Positions 30,557 to 32,893 of a stretch of 32,893 bases of DNA are shown piece by piece (positions within the stretch are counted from its first letter, which is position 1; every line of letters starts with the position of its first letter). The notes beneath the pieces are model-generated. The model was not told the DNA's origin and did not search any database. It worked only from the letters and a program-made list of their open reading frames with translations. The position numbers were made by a program, and so were the translations under genes. The stretch spans positions 1 through 32,893 of the forward strand of contig JAFGKL010000132.1 in the NCBI GenBank assembly GCA_016928585.1, written 5' to 3'. Origin of the DNA: Sedimentisphaerales bacterium. Its GTDB lineage: Bacteria; Planctomycetota; Phycisphaerae; Sedimentisphaerales; Anaerohalosphaeraceae.

Positions 30557-30871
30557 TTCTATCTCCCGAAATAAAATGACAACTAAACAAATTCAAAACT
30601 TATTCCAACGAGGGCTTCTTCGTCAAAAGATCAGGCATGATTAATCAAAAATTGCTCAAAAAATGCACAACTAATTCCAAATGCCCATTTCGATAGTACC
30701 GCAAATGTCGAATTTTCCGGTTATAGCGTCTATAGATGCAAAATTTTTAAAAAAACACGAATTTTTTTGTTGCATGATACACGAAATAGGTTAAGAATAT
30801 GCCTCTCAAAGGCGTTTTGACGGCTGTTGCCGCGTTATTATTGGAACATATTTTTACATGGAGGTCACAAA
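30557..30871. other. Intergenic region between the DUF2007-like gene and the histone-fold gene
   Basis: No gene and no confident promoter. It contains A- and T-rich runs around 30740-30770. A weak TTGCAT (30772-30777) with AAGAAT 17 bp on may serve the histone gene. Confidence 0.4.
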
Positions 30872-31078
30872 ATGGCAAAGAAGAAGAAAAAAGCAGCATC
30901 AAAGAAAGAAGTCTTGGTAGTCGCCAGCAAGGTAAAAGCTTACATCAAGAGCAAAGGCATGATGACGTCATCTGATGCTATTGCTGCTCTGAGTGATCAG
31001 ATCTACGGCATGCTTGATTGTGCCATGAAAAGGACCAAGGCTAACCGTCGTAGCACAGTAAAGCCTCAGGACCTTTAG
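30872..31078 (+). CDS. Bacterial histone-fold protein with Lys-rich N-terminal tail
   Basis: 68 residues. After a basic tail (KKKKKAASKK), residues 14-30 form the first helix (VLVVASKVKAYIKSKG). Residues 33-58 form a long second helix (SSDAIAAL...CAMKRTKAN). The end RRSTVKPQDL gives the R-x-T-x4-D motif (Arg60, Thr62, Asp67), which in archaeal and eukaryotic histones joins the second loop to the last helix. The last helix is very short and the protein stops right at the Asp-Leu. Single-fold bacterial histones are known from Bdellovibrio and Leptospira and can bind DNA. The frame reaches a CCT-containing start at 30827, but the ATG at 30872 has GGAGGT seven bases upstream. Confidence 0.8.
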   Translation: MAKKKKKAASKKEVLVVASKVKAYIKSKGMMTSSDAIAALSDQIYGMLDCAMKRTKANRRSTVKPQDL

Positions 31079-31136
31079 CAGGACCGGTTCTTTTGAGCAC
31101 TAGATCGGCAGCTTGTAATTAGTCAAAAAAAGATGG

Positions 31137-31161
31137 GCCGCTCCGACATCGTTGGGGCGGC
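31137..31161 (+). terminator. Hairpin after the histone-fold gene
   Basis: GCCGCTCC (31137-31144) pairs with GGGGCGGC (31154-31161) with one T-G wobble. What follows (TCCTTCATT) is only weakly T-rich on the plus strand; seven A upstream give a better terminator on the minus strand. Confidence 0.4.
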
Positions 31162-31333
31162 TCCTTCATTACAGGGGGAGGTCTCATTTTGTCTTTAAAT
31201 ACCAAAAAAAGTGCCTTGAGATCATATAAAAATTAAGTAAAAACATCCTTGTATAAACTCTCGCATAATTATTTTTGTGAAAATACCAAAAAAATACCCC
31301 TTTCAACATCATAAAGTTATATTTTTAAAGCAT

Positions 31334-31362
31334 TTGACATAAAAATTCCGATAATATATGTA
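31334..31362 (+). promoter_or_regulatory. Promoter of the GT4-GH57 operon
   Basis: A consensus TTGACA at 31334-31339, with TATGTA (31357-31362) 17 bp on, or TATATG at 15 bp. Leader of about 115 bases. Confidence 0.5.
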
Positions 31363-31485
31363 AATGAAACTTAAGATTTTTCTCTAAACTGCTTTCTTAA
31401 GGATGGGACAAGCATTGTTAATGGACAGGTTGTACAAACGCAAATGCTCTAAAGGATTGGGAGCAACCAGGCATGGAGAAATATC

Positions 31486-32793
31486 ATGAGGGTGTTCATG
31501 CTTGGATGGGAATTCCCTCCGTTCATTAGCGGTGGTCTCGGCACAGCATGCTATGGTCTAACAAAGGCCATGAATAAAATGGGACTTCAAGTCTTCTTTG
31601 TACTACCCAAACCTGTAAACTCGGAACACTCCACCCACGTCAGGATGCTCAGCCCGAGTACCGCTAGAATACCGGGAGCAATATCGTTCGAGCTTGAGGA
31701 CATGGAAAATGTTAAATTCCATGCGATTAACTCTCTCGCGTTTTCCCCGTATGCACGCCCCGAAGAATATCAGCAGCTTTACGAAGAAGCGATCAGGCTT
31801 AAACGTCTAAGAGAAATTCAAGAGAGCGATTCATATCTCGAACACCCCGGCTGTTCAGATCATTATGGCGGAGACATGTTTTACGAAATACAGCGTTATG
31901 CAGCATCCTCAACAAGGATAGCCATGCAGGAGGACTTTGATGTCATCCACGCACATGACTGGATGACATACCCGGCCGGGATAGCGGTTGCATACGCTAC
32001 TGGAAAACCATTGATCATACACGTTCACTCGACTGAGTTTGACAGAAGCGGCGAAAACGTCAATCAGAGAATTTATGACATTGAGCGGCATGGCATGCAT
32101 GTCGCATCAAAGATAATAGCAGTAAGCCACCTGACCAGAAAGATCGTAATAGATCGCTACGGAGTAGAGCCGGACAAAGTCAAAGTGGTTTATAACGGCG
32201 TCGAACGCAACGGCCAGGGCATAAATGCACTCAGCAACGTCGGGATCAGAAAAGAAGAAAAGATCGTCCTTTTCCTCGGGCGGATAACCATGCAGAAAGG
32301 ACCTGAATATTTCCTTGATGCCGCAAAGCAGGTGCTTGACGTAGTAGATAATGTCAAGTTCGTTATTGCCGGTTCGGGAGACATGATGGGACGCATAATA
32401 GAAATGGCTGCCCAGATGGGTATTGGACAAAAAGTCCTATTCACCGGTTTCCTGAGAGGCAAGGACGTGGAAAAAGTATATGACATGGCAGACCTGTACG
32501 TAATGCCTTCGGTTTCCGAACCGTTCGGGATTGCCCCTCTGGAAGCGCTGAATCGGGATGTCCCCGTATTGATCAGCAAACAGAGCGGCGTTTCAGAAGT
32601 TTTGACACACGTCTTAAAGGTGGACTTCTGGGACACAAAGGAAATGGCCAATAAGATAATAGCCGTTTTGAAGCACCCGTCTTTACGAATGACATTACGG
32701 GAGCACGGCAATTTTGAAGTTCGCAAACTCCGATGGGAAGACGCAGCAAGGAAGTGCGTGGACGTCTACAACGAAATGATGATGACCGTTTAG
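31486..32793 (+). CDS. GT4-family glycosyltransferase, glycogen-synthase-like
   Basis: 435 residues, cytoplasmic. The N-terminal Rossmann domain starts VFMLGWEFPPFISGGLGTAC, the starch/glycogen synthase start with the GGLG loop. HAHDWMTYPAG follows. The C-terminal domain has FLGRITMQKGPEYFLDA and the nucleotide-sugar motif SEPFGIAPLE (E-x7-E). It should transfer glucose from a nucleotide sugar to alpha-1,4-glucan or a related chain. Directly downstream (23 bases) is the GH57 gene, the usual pairing for glycogen or maltodextrin metabolism in such bacteria. GGAG lies 8 bases before the ATG. Trehalose or sucrose synthase-like roles are less likely. Confidence 0.88.
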   Translation: MRVFMLGWEFPPFISGGLGTACYGLTKAMNKMGLQVFFVLPKPVNSEHSTHVRMLSPSTARIPGAISFELEDMENVKFHAINSLAFSPYARPEEYQQLYEEAIRLKRLREIQESDSYLEHPGCSDHYGGDMFYEIQRYAASSTRIAMQEDFDVIHAHDWMTYPAGIAVAYATGKPLIIHVHSTEFDRSGENVNQRIYDIERHGMHVASKIIAVSHLTRKIVIDRYGVEPDKVKVVYNGVERNGQGINALSNVGIRKEEKIVLFLGRITMQKGPEYFLDAAKQVLDVVDNVKFVIAGSGDMMGRIIEMAAQMGIGQKVLFTGFLRGKDVEKVYDMADLYVMPSVSEPFGIAPLEALNRDVPVLISKQSGVSEVLTHVLKVDFWDTKEMANKIIAVLKHPSLRMTLREHGNFEVRKLRWEDAARKCVDVYNEMMMTV

Positions 32794-32816
32794 CATTTTA
32801 ATGGAGCAGGACAAAT

Positions 32817-32893
32817 ATGCCTTCAACATGTTTCTACTTTCAGGTGCATCAGCCCTTTAGACTTAAACATTACACTGTTTTTGACAAAAGTCC
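32817..32893 (+). CDS. GH57 family alpha-glucan enzyme, N-terminal start only
   Basis: The ATG at 32817 opens a frame of 25 codons that runs off the window end. The start, with CFYFQVHQPFRL and then YTVFD, is the N-terminal signature of glycoside hydrolase family 57 (H-Q-P in the first strand), which includes alpha-amylases, amylopullulanases and branching enzymes. Which activity cannot be told from so little. AGGAC lies 5 bases upstream. It follows the GT4 gene closely and should be cotranscribed. Confidence 0.85.
   Translation, partial: MPSTCFYFQVHQPFRLKHYTVFDKS

Larger units (their letters stand above)
31079..31485. other. Intergenic region with possible terminator and GT4 leader
   Basis: After the histone gene there is a hairpin at 31137-31161 (separate entry). 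The rest is AT-rich; the only convincing element is the promoter at 31334. A 28-codon frame (31403-31489) ends in a TGA overlapping the GT4 ATG as ATGA, but its start has AAGG directly next to it and so is doubtful. Confidence 0.5.

Overview
The window looks like a piece of a moderately AT-rich genome from the Planctomycetota, most likely class Phycisphaerae. The evidence is: a prepilin-leader protein with a C-terminal GYADGHA-type motif, a PilM protein fused to a PilN-like part, an ECF sigma factor followed by a membrane-anchored LolA/RseB-like protein, a small histone-fold protein, and a GT4-GH57 glucan gene pair. Rubrerythrin points to an anaerobic or microaerobic lifestyle. kdsB implies Kdo-containing lipopolysaccharide. 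The taxonomic call is inferred from protein flavour, not from a marker gene. I see no rRNA, tRNA, CRISPR array, insertion sequence or prophage.

Layout. 1-604: the Lys-rich tail of a probable chromatin protein, its terminator, a sigma70-type promoter and a coiled-coil lipoprotein. 643-3154 (minus): kdsB then pyrG, so CTP synthesis sits next to a CTP-consuming Kdo activation enzyme. 3443-5499: a membrane acyltransferase and a prepilin-leader protein. 5567-6745 (minus): a TraB-family membrane protein. 6981-9500: a cytoplasmic GH2 beta-mannosidase. 9521-15248 (minus): a three-gene cluster headed by a PilM-PilN fusion, followed by two single-pass proteins that are probably inner-membrane parts of a pilus or type II-like secretion machine. 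15358-18377: the tRNA modification enzyme MtaB, then several small proteins (entericidin-like lipoprotein, DUF3795, a four-Cys protein, a small exported peptide). 18763-24872: a GAF-GAF-PAS-PAS histidine kinase, a lipoprotein resembling a stand-alone secretin domain, rubrerythrin, a DegT-family sugar aminotransferase and a small membrane protein. 24873-25403: a gene-poor stretch with a terminator, three similar GGAG-loop hairpins and a diverged 46-bp repeat. 25404-28856 (minus): the LolA-like protein and its ECF sigma factor, a DUF434/PIN-like protein, and a single-pass exported protein. 29016-30556: an RNase Z-like hydrolase and two small conserved proteins. 30872-31078: the histone-fold protein. 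31486-end: a GT4 glycogen-synthase-like enzyme and the start of a GH57 enzyme.

Most promising for follow-up: (1) the hairpin and repeat array at 24951-25369; (2) the histone-fold protein at 30872-31078; (3) the divergent CTP synthase whose glutaminase-triad Glu is replaced by Cys; (4) the PilM-PilN fusion with collagen-like Gly-Pro-Met repeats. Several start codons were moved from the longest open frame to a downstream ATG with a good ribosome binding site; the reasons are given in the entries.
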